Assembly (NCBI GenBank): GCA_049840475.1
Contig: JASGKX010000001.1
Location: 2,356,001-2,420,000 of the forward strand
Origin: JBGVSA01 sp049840475
GTDB lineage: Bacteria > Pseudomonadota > Gammaproteobacteria > Burkholderiales > Rhodocyclaceae
DNA: 64,000 bases
Direction of reading: 5' to 3'
Shown here: piece after piece, positions 51,099 through 59,150 of the stretch
How positions within the stretch are numbered: the first letter of the stretch is position 1
Layout: each line of letters opens with the position of its first letter
Translations under genes and position numbers: made by a program
The notes under the pieces: generated by a model
Told to the model about the DNA's origin: nothing
The model's input: the letters and a program-made list of their open reading frames with translations, nothing else
The model's database searches: none

Positions 51099-52952
51099 CT
51101 ATTTCAACAATCGACTTTGCACTCGTTCCACAATACTGACCGCATCCAGCCCAATCGAGTTCAACAGTTGTTGCTGATCGCCATGATCGATGAAGCGGTC
51201 CGGCAGTCCTAGCCGAAGCAGGGGGCGGGCGATGTTCAGGTCTTCCAGCGTGCGCGCGACCTCGGAGCCGGCGCCACCGATGATGGCGTTTTCTTCGATC
51301 GTGACGAGCAGGTCGTGGCTGGCAGCCAGCTCTTGTACGAGTTCGATATCGACAGGCTTGGCAAAACGCATGTCGGCGACGGTCGCGTCGAGTGTTTCGG
51401 CGGCCTTCATGGCTTCATGCAAGAGGGGGCCGAACGCAAGGAAGGCAACGCGCTGGCCTCGGCGGCGGATCTCGCCCTTGCCGATGGTGAGCGTCGTCAG
51501 CTCCGACGAGGGCGCCTGACCAGTGGTGCTGCCGCGCGGGTAACGGACGGCCGTCGGGCCATCGTGGTGGAATGCAGTCGTCAGCATGCGCCGGCATTCT
51601 TCTTCGTTGCTCGGCGTCATGACGACCATGTTTGGCACGCATAGCAAGAACGACAGGTCGAACGAGCCATGGTGCGTGGCGCCGTCAGCGCCGACAAGGC
51701 CACCGCGATCGATCGCGAAGATCACCGGCAGGTTCTGCAGCGCGACGTCATGGATCAATTGGTCATAAGCGCGCTGCAGAAAGGTCGAGTAGATCGCGAC
51801 CACCGGCTTGACGCCATCGCAGGCCAAGCCCGCTGCAAACGTCACAGCGTGTTGCTCGGCAATACCAACGTCGAAATAGCGGGTTGGGTATTCCTGCTCG
51901 AAGCGCACCAGGCCCGAACCCTCGCGCATGGCGGGGGTGATGGCCACCAGCCGCGAGTCGTGTGCGGCCATGTCGCACAGCCAGTCGCTGAATACTTGGG
52001 TGTAGGTCGTCTTGCCGCCGCCCTTGCTGGCCTGGATGCCGGCGGTGTGATCGAACTTTGCCACGCCGTGGTAGAGCACCGGATCGGCCTCGGCAAGCTT
52101 GTAGCCGTGTCCCTTGCGCGTGACGATGTGCAGGAACTGAGGGCCCTGGAGCTTGGCGAGGTTCTGCAGCGTCGGAATCAGCGCGTCCAGATCGTGGCCG
52201 TCGATCGGGCCGATGTAGTTGAAGCCGAACTCTTCGAACAGCGTGCCGGGGGTGATCATGCCCTTGACGTGTTCTTCCACGCGCTTGGCGATCTCCAGCA
52301 TCGACTGCGACACGCCCAGCACCTTTTCGCCAGCGCGGCGCGCGGCGTTGAAGGTGCGGCCCGACAGCAGGCGCGCCAGAATCTTGGTCAGCGCGCCCAC
52401 CGGCGGCGAAATCGACATCTCGTTGTCGTTGAGGATCACCAGCAGGTCGTCATCCATCACGCCCGCGTTGTTCAGCGCCTCGAAAGCCATGCCGGCCGAC
52501 ATGGCGCCGTCGCCGATCACTGCAATCGCTTTGCGTGCTTCGCCCGTCTGGCGGGACGCTTCGGCCATGCCGAGCGCGGCAGAAATCGAGGTCGACGAAT
52601 GCGCCGTGCCGAACGTGTCATAGGGGCTCTCCGAGCGGCGTGGGAAGCCCGATATGCCGCCGTACTGGCGCAGCCCCGACATGGCTTCGCGCCGGCCGGT
52701 GAGAATCTTGTGGCCGTAAGTCTGATGGCCGACGTCCCACACGATGCGATCGTTGGGCGTTTCGAATACGTAGTGCAGGGCGATGGTCAGTTCGACCGTG
52801 CCGAGGTTCGACGACAGGTGGCCACCCGTGCGGGAGACGGATTCGAGCAGAAAGGCCCGCAGTTCGTCGGCCAGCGCAGGGAGGTCCTTGCGCTCAAGCT
52901 GACGCAGATCGGCGGGCGACTGAATGGTGTCCAGCAACGGATAAGAAGGCAT
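51099..52952 (-). CDS. dxs: 1-deoxy-D-xylulose-5-phosphate synthase
   Basis: A 617-residue thiamine-diphosphate enzyme for the first step of the MEP isoprenoid route. Motifs: DVGHQTYGHKILTGR (near 73, His), GDGAMSAGMAFEALNNAG with the NDNEMSISPPVGA thiamine-pyrophosphate site (near 150), and VGIAEQHAVTFAAGLA (near 366, catalytic Glu). Length and order are normal. The next upstream gene is ispA, 38 bases away on the same strand, giving an isoprenoid unit. Confidence 0.97.
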   Translation of the reverse strand: MPSYPLLDTIQSPADLRQLERKDLPALADELRAFLLESVSRTGGHLSSNLGTVELTIALHYVFETPNDRIVWDVGHQTYGHKILTGRREAMSGLRQYGGISGFPRRSESPYDTFGTAHSSTSISAALGMAEASRQTGEARKAIAVIGDGAMSAGMAFEALNNAGVMDDDLLVILNDNEMSISPPVGALTKILARLLSGRTFNAARRAGEKVLGVSQSMLEIAKRVEEHVKGMITPGTLFEEFGFNYIGPIDGHDLDALIPTLQNLAKLQGPQFLHIVTRKGHGYKLAEADPVLYHGVAKFDHTAGIQASKGGGKTTYTQVFSDWLCDMAAHDSRLVAITPAMREGSGLVRFEQEYPTRYFDVGIAEQHAVTFAAGLACDGVKPVVAIYSTFLQRAYDQLIHDVALQNLPVIFAIDRGGLVGADGATHHGSFDLSFLLCVPNMVVMTPSNEEECRRMLTTAFHHDGPTAVRYPRGSTTGQAPSSELTTLTIGKGEIRRRGQRVAFLAFGPLLHEAMKAAETLDATVADMRFAKPVDIELVQELAASHDLLVTIEENAIIGGAGSEVARTLEDLNIARPLLRLGLPDRFIDHGDQQQLLNSIGLDAVSIVERVQSRLLK

Positions 52953-52990
52953 AAAAGTCTTGTTCTGATTGTGATGTGACCGATGCGCTC

Positions 52991-53884
52991 TTAAAAAGGG
53001 CGGTTCACGATGTAGTCGGCAAGCTCGCGCAGACGCAGGGCTTTCTCTCCAAAGCCCGCCAGCGCTTCATGCGCATCGGCGGCCAGTCCCCGGGCCAGTT
53101 CGCGCGCCTCGCTCAGCCCCATGATGCTGACATAGGTCGGCTTGTTGTTGGCGGCATCCTTCCCGGCAGTCTTGCCGAGCGTGGCCGTATCGGCAACGGT
53201 GTCGAGAATGTCATCCACCACCTGGAACAGCAGCCCGATGTTCTTGGCGTAGCGGTCCAGTGATTCGATCTGCCCGTCGTCCAGGTCGCCGGCCAGCGCA
53301 CCCAGTTGCACGGCAGCGCGAATCAGCGCACCGGTCTTGTGGATGTGCATGAACTCCAGTTCGGGGCGGGTCAGCGACTTGCCCACGGAGGCCAGATCGA
53401 TGGCCTGGCCGCCGGCCATGCCGCGCGAACCCGATGCGCGCGCCAGCAACGCAGCCGCGCGCAGTTGGCGCGCCGGATCGGAAAACGCACCTGGCACGGT
53501 GATGAGTTCGAATGCCAGTGTCTGCAATGCGTCGCCCACCAACAGGGCAGTGGCTTCGTCATATTCGACATGAACCGTTGGCTTGCCACGGCGCAGGACG
53601 TCATCGTCCATGCACGGCATGTCGTCGTGCACCAGTGAGTAAACGTGAATGCACTCGACCGCGCAGGCGGCCGCTTCAATGGCCGAAGCCGATGCGCCCG
53701 ACAGTTCTCCTGCGGCGTGGGCCAGCAGGGGGCGTACGCGCTTGCCGCCGCCCAGCGTGGTGTAACGCATGGCATCGTGCAGGCGCTCGGGCACCTGGCT
53801 TGCGGTGGGCAGTCGCGCGGACAGCGCGGTTTCAGTGTCCCGCTGGACGCGGGCCATCCAGTCTGCGAAGGAAAGTGTCGTCAT
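52991..53884 (-). CDS. ispA: Farnesyl diphosphate synthase (IspA)
   Basis: A 297-residue trans-prenyltransferase. The first aspartate-rich site is HDDMPCMDDDVLRRGKPTVH (near 87), the second FQVVDDILD (near 222). LGGGKRVRPLLAHAAGE and MAGGQAIDL are conserved. It makes farnesyl diphosphate from IPP and DMAPP. Start at 53884 (MTTLSFADWM) because it overlaps the xseB stop by 4 bases; the frame runs 30 codons further without support. Confidence 0.96.
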   Translation of the reverse strand: MTTLSFADWMARVQRDTETALSARLPTASQVPERLHDAMRYTTLGGGKRVRPLLAHAAGELSGASASAIEAAACAVECIHVYSLVHDDMPCMDDDVLRRGKPTVHVEYDEATALLVGDALQTLAFELITVPGAFSDPARQLRAAALLARASGSRGMAGGQAIDLASVGKSLTRPELEFMHIHKTGALIRAAVQLGALAGDLDDGQIESLDRYAKNIGLLFQVVDDILDTVADTATLGKTAGKDAANNKPTYVSIMGLSEARELARGLAADAHEALAGFGEKALRLRELADYIVNRPF

Positions 53885-54123
53885 TCTTTGTCCAGGCCAG
53901 CAGGCGCGTCGGTCAGTTCGCCGTTTTCGAGGATCTGGATGCGCTGCTCGGCCGCTTCGAGCGTGCCGCGGCATTGGCGCAACAGGGCGATACCCCGCTG
54001 GTAGTTCTGTAGCGATGCCTCCAACGACAGGTCGCCGGCTTCCATGGCGGTAACGATGCGTTCAAGTTCGGCGATCGCCGCTTCGAACGTTTCGGGCTGG
54101 CTGGTGGCGGGTTTGGCGGGCAT
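53881..54123 (-). CDS. xseB: Exodeoxyribonuclease VII small subunit
   Basis: An 80-residue helical protein with the XseB pattern: ETFEAAIAELERIVTAMEAG (near 12) then SLEASLQNYQRGIALLRQCR (near 34), ending QRIQILENGEL. It joins XseA to digest single-stranded DNA. It overlaps ispA by 4 bases (ATGA), as in most betaproteobacteria. The start at 54123 is the first in-frame ATG; the open frame extends to 54306 without a ribosome site. Confidence 0.94.
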   Translation of the reverse strand: MPAKPATSQPETFEAAIAELERIVTAMEAGDLSLEASLQNYQRGIALLRQCRGTLEAAEQRIQILENGELTDAPAGLDKE

Positions 54124-54244
54124 GTCGCAGGTGTTCGAGTAAAGTGGTGTGGTGTCGTACGCGCAGGGCTCGCCCCGCGCGAAACAGCCAATTATAATCG
54201 ACGGCTTTTCGTTTCCGGCGGATCGCAACGCTTGGAGGTTGGGG

Positions 54245-55351
54245 ATGTCCGACATCGTATCTGCTGCCAGACTCGCGCCCGCCGCTGTCCAGCTGCCTGT
54301 TTCCACGTATTTCGACGAGAAAATCTTCGAACTGGAGAAGCGCCTGCTGTTCGACGCCGGCCCCGGCTATGCCGGGCACGAGCTGATGGTGCCGGGCCTC
54401 AACGATTACAGCACGATCGGCTGGACGGACCACGCTCGCATGCTCATGCGGGCCGACGATGGCGTCCACCTCATGTCGAACATCTGCCGCCACCGGCAGG
54501 CCGTCATGTTCGAGGGCCAGGGCACGGCGCGCAATGTCGTCTGCCCGATCCATCGCTGGACATACGACAACACCGGGCAGCTCATCGGTGCGCCGCAGTT
54601 CCCCAACAACCCTTGCCTGAACCTGGATCGCGTCAAGCTTGAATCCTGGAAAGGCCTGCTGTTCCGTGGTCCCCGTTCGGCCAATGCTGACTTGGCGGGG
54701 ATGAAGCTCGCCGACCAGCTCGACTTTTCGGGCTATGTGCTGGGCCGCGTCGAACACCACGAATGCAACTACAACTGGAAGACCTTCATCGAGGTGTACC
54801 TCGAGGACTACCACGTGGCGCCGTTCCACCCCGGGTTGGGCGGATTCGTTACCTGTGACGACCTGACCTGGCAGTTCGGCGATTGGTACTCGGTGCAGAA
54901 GGTCGGCGTGACCTCGTTGGCCAAGCCGGGCAGCGCAGCCTATGCGCGCTGGCACAAGGCGGTGCTCGACTACTACGGCGGTCAGTTGCCGCCGCAGGGC
55001 GCGATCTGGCTGACTTACTTCCCCAACATCATGGTGGAGTGGTATCCGCACGTACTGGTCGTCAGCACGCTTGTGCCGCAGGACGTGAACAAGACGCTCA
55101 ACGTCGTCGAGTTCTATTACCCCGAAGACATCGCTGCATTCGAGCCTGAATTCGTCGAAGCCGAACAAGCCGCTTACATGGAGACCGCCGTCGAGGACGA
55201 CGAGATCGGCGAGCGTATGGATCGCGGTCGCCTTGCTCTCTACAAGCAGGGGCTCAATGAATGGGGGCCGTACCAGTCACCAATGGAGGACGGCATGCAG
55301 CACTTCCATGAGTTCTACCGGCGCATCATGTCGCCGCACGTGACGTTCTAA
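54245..55351 (+). CDS. Rieske non-heme iron oxygenase, alpha-type subunit
   Basis: A 368-residue protein with a Rieske [2Fe-2S] cluster (CRHRQ at 79-83 and CPIHRW at 100-105, C-x-H-x16-C-x2-H) and a catalytic domain with the facial-triad pattern EVYLEDYHVAPFHPG (two His and an acid, near 190-205). It resembles aromatic ring-hydroxylating or carnitine oxygenase-like proteins. No ferredoxin or reductase is adjacent. Start at 54245 with GGAGG upstream. Divergent from xseB. The substrate cannot be read. Confidence 0.88.
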   Translation: MSDIVSAARLAPAAVQLPVSTYFDEKIFELEKRLLFDAGPGYAGHELMVPGLNDYSTIGWTDHARMLMRADDGVHLMSNICRHRQAVMFEGQGTARNVVCPIHRWTYDNTGQLIGAPQFPNNPCLNLDRVKLESWKGLLFRGPRSANADLAGMKLADQLDFSGYVLGRVEHHECNYNWKTFIEVYLEDYHVAPFHPGLGGFVTCDDLTWQFGDWYSVQKVGVTSLAKPGSAAYARWHKAVLDYYGGQLPPQGAIWLTYFPNIMVEWYPHVLVVSTLVPQDVNKTLNVVEFYYPEDIAAFEPEFVEAEQAAYMETAVEDDEIGERMDRGRLALYKQGLNEWGPYQSPMEDGMQHFHEFYRRIMSPHVTF

Positions 55352-55360
55352 GCCGCCGAC

Positions 55361-56080
55361 ATGGCCGGCCTCCTGTGGCGGGGCGTTTGCTGGACGTTGT
55401 TCTGTCTGCTGGCCTTTGTCGCCGTATACGTGCTGGCCGTTCCGATCCTTGGCCTGTTGCCGGCGCACCGTCACTGGAAACCGGCGGTGCAGGGCGATGT
55501 CACGGTCTGGCTGGTGACCAACGGCGTGCACGCATCGCTCGTCTTCCCCGTCAATGCACTTGGTGTTGATTGGCTGGCCTGGTTACCGCCCCAGCAGACG
55601 CTTGCGCAAACGCGGGGCAAAACGATCCCGGCTCACTTCGATCACATCAGTTTCGGCTGGGGGGATCGCCGTTTTTTCCTCAACACACCACGCTGGCGCG
55701 ACCTGAAGGTGTCGACGGCGCTGTGGGCGGCTTCTGGTCTGGATGCCACCCTCATGCACGTGGAGTACCTGCCAGAACCCGTCTTGGCGGACGATGCGGT
55801 GCCGTTCCAGCTTAGCCGCGCCCAGTACATCCAGCTTGCTACCTACGTGCAGTCAGCCTTTGCGCCCGACGCCGCAGGGCGGCTGCAGCAGATTGCCGGT
55901 CGCTCGTATGGCGATTTCGACGTTTTCTTCGAAGCCCACGGGCACTACAACCTGTTCTTCACCTGCAATGAATGGGTAAGGCGGGCGTTGTCGGATATCG
56001 GCGTGCGCGTGCCCTTGTGGTCTCCGCTCGATCGGCCCTTGTTCTGGCAGCTGCGCGCGGCTCACGACCAAAACGGATGA
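55361..56080 (+). CDS. TIGR02117 family (DUF2459) membrane-anchored protein
   Basis: A 239-residue protein with one N-terminal membrane span (about 10-35, TLFCLLAFVAVYVLAVPILG), then a globular part with conserved NGVHASLVFPV, FGWGDRRFFLNTP and FDVFFEAHGHYNLFFTCNEW. The family is named after a gene near PHA loci and has no established function. Catalytic-looking Cys/His residues (TCNEW, HGHYN) recall papain-like permuted NlpC/P60 folds, but this is speculation. Lies 10 bases after the Rieske gene, likely co-transcribed. Confidence 0.88.
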   Translation: MAGLLWRGVCWTLFCLLAFVAVYVLAVPILGLLPAHRHWKPAVQGDVTVWLVTNGVHASLVFPVNALGVDWLAWLPPQQTLAQTRGKTIPAHFDHISFGWGDRRFFLNTPRWRDLKVSTALWAASGLDATLMHVEYLPEPVLADDAVPFQLSRAQYIQLATYVQSAFAPDAAGRLQQIAGRSYGDFDVFFEAHGHYNLFFTCNEWVRRALSDIGVRVPLWSPLDRPLFWQLRAAHDQNG

Positions 56081-56133
56081 CGCGTCCCAGGCCTGTTATT
56101 CCATTTCTTCATAATGAAACGCCTTTTTTGTTA

Positions 56134-56161
56134 TTGGAGAAAATAAAGTTTTCCGGATAAT
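56134..56161 (+). promoter_or_regulatory. Candidate sulfate operon promoter
   Basis: TTGGAG (56134-56139), 16-base spacer, GATAAT (56156-56161), about 36 bases before sbp. The upstream stretch is AT-rich, as in CysB-bound promoters. Confidence 0.5.
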
Positions 56162-56196
56162 CGCCTCATCCTCAACGAGATGGAGCTGTCCCCAAA

Positions 56197-57204
56197 ATGA
56201 AATCGACCACGCTGCTCAAGCTGCTGGCCGTCACCAGCCTCTCCTTCGGCATCCAGGCCGCGCACGCCCAACAAGTGTCGCTGCTGAATGTGTCGTACGA
56301 CGTGGCGCGCGATGTCTTCCGCGACTACAACCCCAAGTTCATCGCCGCATACAAGGCCAAGACCGGGCAGACGATCGAGATCAAGCAGTCGCACGCGGGC
56401 TCCACCGCGCAAGCGCGCGCCGTGGCCGACGGGCTGGAAGCCGACGTGGTCACGATGAACCAGGCCACGGACGTGAACTTCCTCGCCTCCAAGGGCCTGG
56501 TGGCCAAGGACTGGGAAAAGAAATTCCCCAACAACGCTTCGCCTTACACCTCGACGATGATTTTCATCGTCCGCAAGGGCAACCCCAAGGGCATCAAGGA
56601 CTGGGCGGATCTGGTCAAGCCGGACGTCAAGATCATCATCCCGCACCCGAAGAACACCGGTAACGGTCGTTACTCGTACCTGGCCGCCTGGGGCTGGGCG
56701 CTGAAGCAGCCCGGTGGCAACGACAAGACGGCCGCCGAATTCGTGGGCAAGCTGCTCAAGAACATGCCGCTGTTCGCTTCGGGTGGCCGTGACGCAACGA
56801 CGTCGTTCATGCAACGTCAGCAAGGCGATGTGCTGATCACCTTCGAATCCGAAGCCGAGCTGATCGCCAAGGAATTTGGCCGTGGCAACTTCGAAACCGT
56901 CTATCCGAGCCAGTCGATTCTGGCCGAACTGCCGGTGGCGATCGTCGACAAGGTGGTCGACAAGAAGGGCACCCGTGCCGTGGCGCAGGCTTACCTGGAA
57001 TACCTGTGGTCGAAGGAAGGTCAGGAAAACGCAGCCGAGAACTACCTGCGTCCGCGTGATCCGGAAGTGCTGAAGAAGCACGCCGCGCAATTCCCGCCGA
57101 TCAAGACCTTCAGCGTTGAAGACACCTTCGGCGGTTGGGACAAGGCCGTGGCCACGCACTTCAAGGACGGCGGGTCGTTCGACCAGATCTATCAACAGAA
57201 ATAA
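56197..57204 (+). CDS. sbp: Sulfate ABC transporter substrate-binding protein
   Basis: A 335-residue periplasmic receptor. Signal peptide 1-24 (AVTSLSFGIQAAHA). Family segments: SYDVARDVFRDYNPKF (near 31), SHAGSTAQARAVADGLEADV (near 66), MNQATDVNFLASKG, and HPKNTGNGRYSYLAAWGWAL. It binds sulfate (or thiosulfate) for the CysTWA transporter. The gene starts the operon; GGAG precedes the ATG. Confidence 0.96.
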   Translation: MKSTTLLKLLAVTSLSFGIQAAHAQQVSLLNVSYDVARDVFRDYNPKFIAAYKAKTGQTIEIKQSHAGSTAQARAVADGLEADVVTMNQATDVNFLASKGLVAKDWEKKFPNNASPYTSTMIFIVRKGNPKGIKDWADLVKPDVKIIIPHPKNTGNGRYSYLAAWGWALKQPGGNDKTAAEFVGKLLKNMPLFASGGRDATTSFMQRQQGDVLITFESEAELIAKEFGRGNFETVYPSQSILAELPVAIVDKVVDKKGTRAVAQAYLEYLWSKEGQENAAENYLRPRDPEVLKKHAAQFPPIKTFSVEDTFGGWDKAVATHFKDGGSFDQIYQQK

Positions 57205-57254
57205 AGCCGCATCACTCGCATCCGGGCGCCAGCCCGGGCGCGTCGGTGCTAACC

Positions 57255-57278
57255 TTGCGGGCGCTCGAGCGCCCGCAA
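57255..57278 (+). repeat. Perfect 24-base palindrome between sbp and cysT
   Basis: Core GGGCGCTCGAGCGCCC within TTGC...GCAA arms, in the 115-base gap. No T-run. A hairpin here may stop most read-through so that receptor is made in excess over permease, or may stabilise the sbp mRNA. Confidence 0.7.
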
Positions 57279-57319
57279 TCCATTTGCGGGGCGCACCTTT
57301 TTGCCCCGGTTTGTATCTC

Positions 57320-59044
57320 ATGGCCCGAAACAAGAAAAAGAACGTATTGCCCGGCTTTCGCCTTTCGCTGGGCTATGCGCTGGTGTACCTGTCCCTGTTG
57401 GTACTGATTCCGCTTGGCGGTCTGATCCTCAAGAGCTCGACGCTGTCGTGGCCGCAGTTCTGGGAGGTCGCCACCTCCGAGCGTGCGCTGGCTGCATATC
57501 GCGTGACTTTTGGGTGTTCATTGCTGGCCGCCATCGTCAATGCGTTTTTCGGGCTGATCGTGGCTTGGGTGCTGGTGCGCTATGACTTCTTCGGGCGCCG
57601 CGTGGTTGACGCTTTCGTCGATCTGCCGTTTGCGCTGCCGACGGCGGTTGCCGGCATCACGCTGACCACGCTCTATGCCAGTAATGGCTGGATCGGCAGT
57701 CTGATCGAGCCGATGGGCTTCAAGGTGGCCTTCACGCCGTGGGGCATCGTCGTGGCGCTGATCTTCATTGGCATTCCGTTCGTGGTGCGTACCGTGCAGC
57801 CGGTCATCGAAGACATTGAGCCTGAGATCGAAGAGGCCGCATCCACACTGGGCGCGACGCGCTGGCAGACCTTCCGTCGCGTGCTGTTCCCGGCGCTGTT
57901 TCCGGCGCTGCTGACGGGTTTCGCACTGTCGTTCTCGCGCGCCGTCGGTGAGTACGGTTCAGTGATCTTCATCGCCGGCAACATGCCGCTGGTGTCCGAG
58001 ATCACGCCGCTGTTGATCATTTCCAAGCTGGAGCAATACGACATCGTTGGCGCCACGGTGCTGGCAGTGGTAATGCTGGTGATTTCGTTCGTGCTGCTGT
58101 TGTTTATCAACGTGCTGCAATGGTGGGCCGCCAATCGTCATTCGGGGCGCCACGTTGAACGCGGGAGCGACAGCATGAAGCGCCGTATCAATACCGAATC
58201 GCGCCCTGTGCGTTGGGCGCTGACCGCTGTCGCGCTGGGCTTTCTGTTCCTGTTCCTCGCGTTGCCGTTGGCGACGGTTTTCCAGGAAGCCTTCCGTCAG
58301 GGCTCTGCAGCGTTCTGGCAGGCCTTGCATGAAAAAGAAACGCTCGCCGCTATTCGCTTGACGGTGGTGATTGCGCTGATCGTGCTGCCGTTCAACGTGG
58401 TGTTTGGCGTGGCCGCTGCCTGGGCGATCGCCAAGTTCGATTTCCGCGGCAAAAGCCTGCTTACCACGCTCATCGATCTGCCGTTCGCAGTGAGCCCGGT
58501 GGTGGCCGGTCTGTTGTTCATCCTGATCTTCGGCGCCAACGGTTGGCTGGGCCCGTGGTTCGCCGCGCATGACATCAAGATCATCTTTGCGCTGCCGGGC
58601 ATGATCATCGCCACGATGTTCATTACCGTGCCCTACATCGCACGCGAACTGATTCCGCTGATGCAGTCCCAGGGCAAGGACGAAGAAGAAGCTGCCGTGT
58701 CACTCGGTGCCAACGGGCCTCAGATGTTTTGGCGCGTATCGCTGCCGAACATCAAGTGGGGCCTGCTGTATGGCGTGATCCTCGCCAACGCGCGTGCGAT
58801 GGGTGAATTCGGTGCGGTGTCGGTGGTGTCAGGCCACATCCGTGGCGAGACCAACACGCTGCCGTTGCACGTGGAAATTCTCTACAACGAATACAACTCC
58901 GTGGGCGCCTTCGCCGCTGCGTCGGTGCTGGGCCTGCTGGCGCTCGTCACGCTGGTGGCCAAAGTGGTCGTGGAGTGGCGCATGAACAAAGAAATCGCAA
59001 TGCTCAATGCGGACGATCTGCCGGCTGAGCGAGGGGCGGTCTGA
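57320..59044 (+). CDS. Sulfate ABC transporter permeases CysT and CysW in one open frame
   Basis: One 574-codon frame holds two homologous membrane permeases. Residues 1 to about 277 are CysT (MARNKKKNVLPGFRLSLGY; EAA loop EEAASTLGATRWQTFRRVLF) and, after the linker GRHVERGSDS, residues 286-574 are CysW (MKRRINTESRPVRWAL; EEAAVSLGANGPQMFWRVSL). The genes are normally separate. The CysT end, CAC GTT GAA, would read CAC GTT TGA with one more T, and GGGAG precedes the internal ATG at 58175, so the fusion looks like a one-base loss. As read, it may be a real fused permease. Start 57320 by fold. Confidence 0.85.
   Translation: MARNKKKNVLPGFRLSLGYALVYLSLLVLIPLGGLILKSSTLSWPQFWEVATSERALAAYRVTFGCSLLAAIVNAFFGLIVAWVLVRYDFFGRRVVDAFVDLPFALPTAVAGITLTTLYASNGWIGSLIEPMGFKVAFTPWGIVVALIFIGIPFVVRTVQPVIEDIEPEIEEAASTLGATRWQTFRRVLFPALFPALLTGFALSFSRAVGEYGSVIFIAGNMPLVSEITPLLIISKLEQYDIVGATVLAVVMLVISFVLLLFINVLQWWAANRHSGRHVERGSDSMKRRINTESRPVRWALTAVALGFLFLFLALPLATVFQEAFRQGSAAFWQALHEKETLAAIRLTVVIALIVLPFNVVFGVAAAWAIAKFDFRGKSLLTTLIDLPFAVSPVVAGLLFILIFGANGWLGPWFAAHDIKIIFALPGMIIATMFITVPYIARELIPLMQSQGKDEEEAAVSLGANGPQMFWRVSLPNIKWGLLYGVILANARAMGEFGAVSVVSGHIRGETNTLPLHVEILYNEYNSVGAFAAASVLGLLALVTLVAKVVVEWRMNKEIAMLNADDLPAERGAV
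58175..59044 (+). CDS. cysW: CysW permease, possibly translated independently
   Basis: The CysW half of the joined frame: 289 residues starting MKRRINTESRPVRW, preceded by GGGAG at -12 to -8, so a ribosome could still start here. It has about six spans and the permease EAA motif near 190 (DEEEAAVSLGANG). Together with CysT it forms the channel for CysA-driven sulfate uptake. Listed apart because separate and fused products are both possible. Confidence 0.65.
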   Translation: MKRRINTESRPVRWALTAVALGFLFLFLALPLATVFQEAFRQGSAAFWQALHEKETLAAIRLTVVIALIVLPFNVVFGVAAAWAIAKFDFRGKSLLTTLIDLPFAVSPVVAGLLFILIFGANGWLGPWFAAHDIKIIFALPGMIIATMFITVPYIARELIPLMQSQGKDEEEAAVSLGANGPQMFWRVSLPNIKWGLLYGVILANARAMGEFGAVSVVSGHIRGETNTLPLHVEILYNEYNSVGAFAAASVLGLLALVTLVAKVVVEWRMNKEIAMLNADDLPAERGAV

Positions 59045-59150
59045 GCAGGTGGCTGCGAGCGCGCATTGCCCTGTTGCACGGTGCGCGCTTGTCTTGCCTG
59101 TCTGCTCGATCTGTTTCGCTCACTTGCTAAGACATTCCCGAGGGTAAGAA

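Noticed and set aside
54062..55168. 368-codon minus-strand frame
   Set aside because: Antisense to the Rieske gene, which has intact metal motifs.
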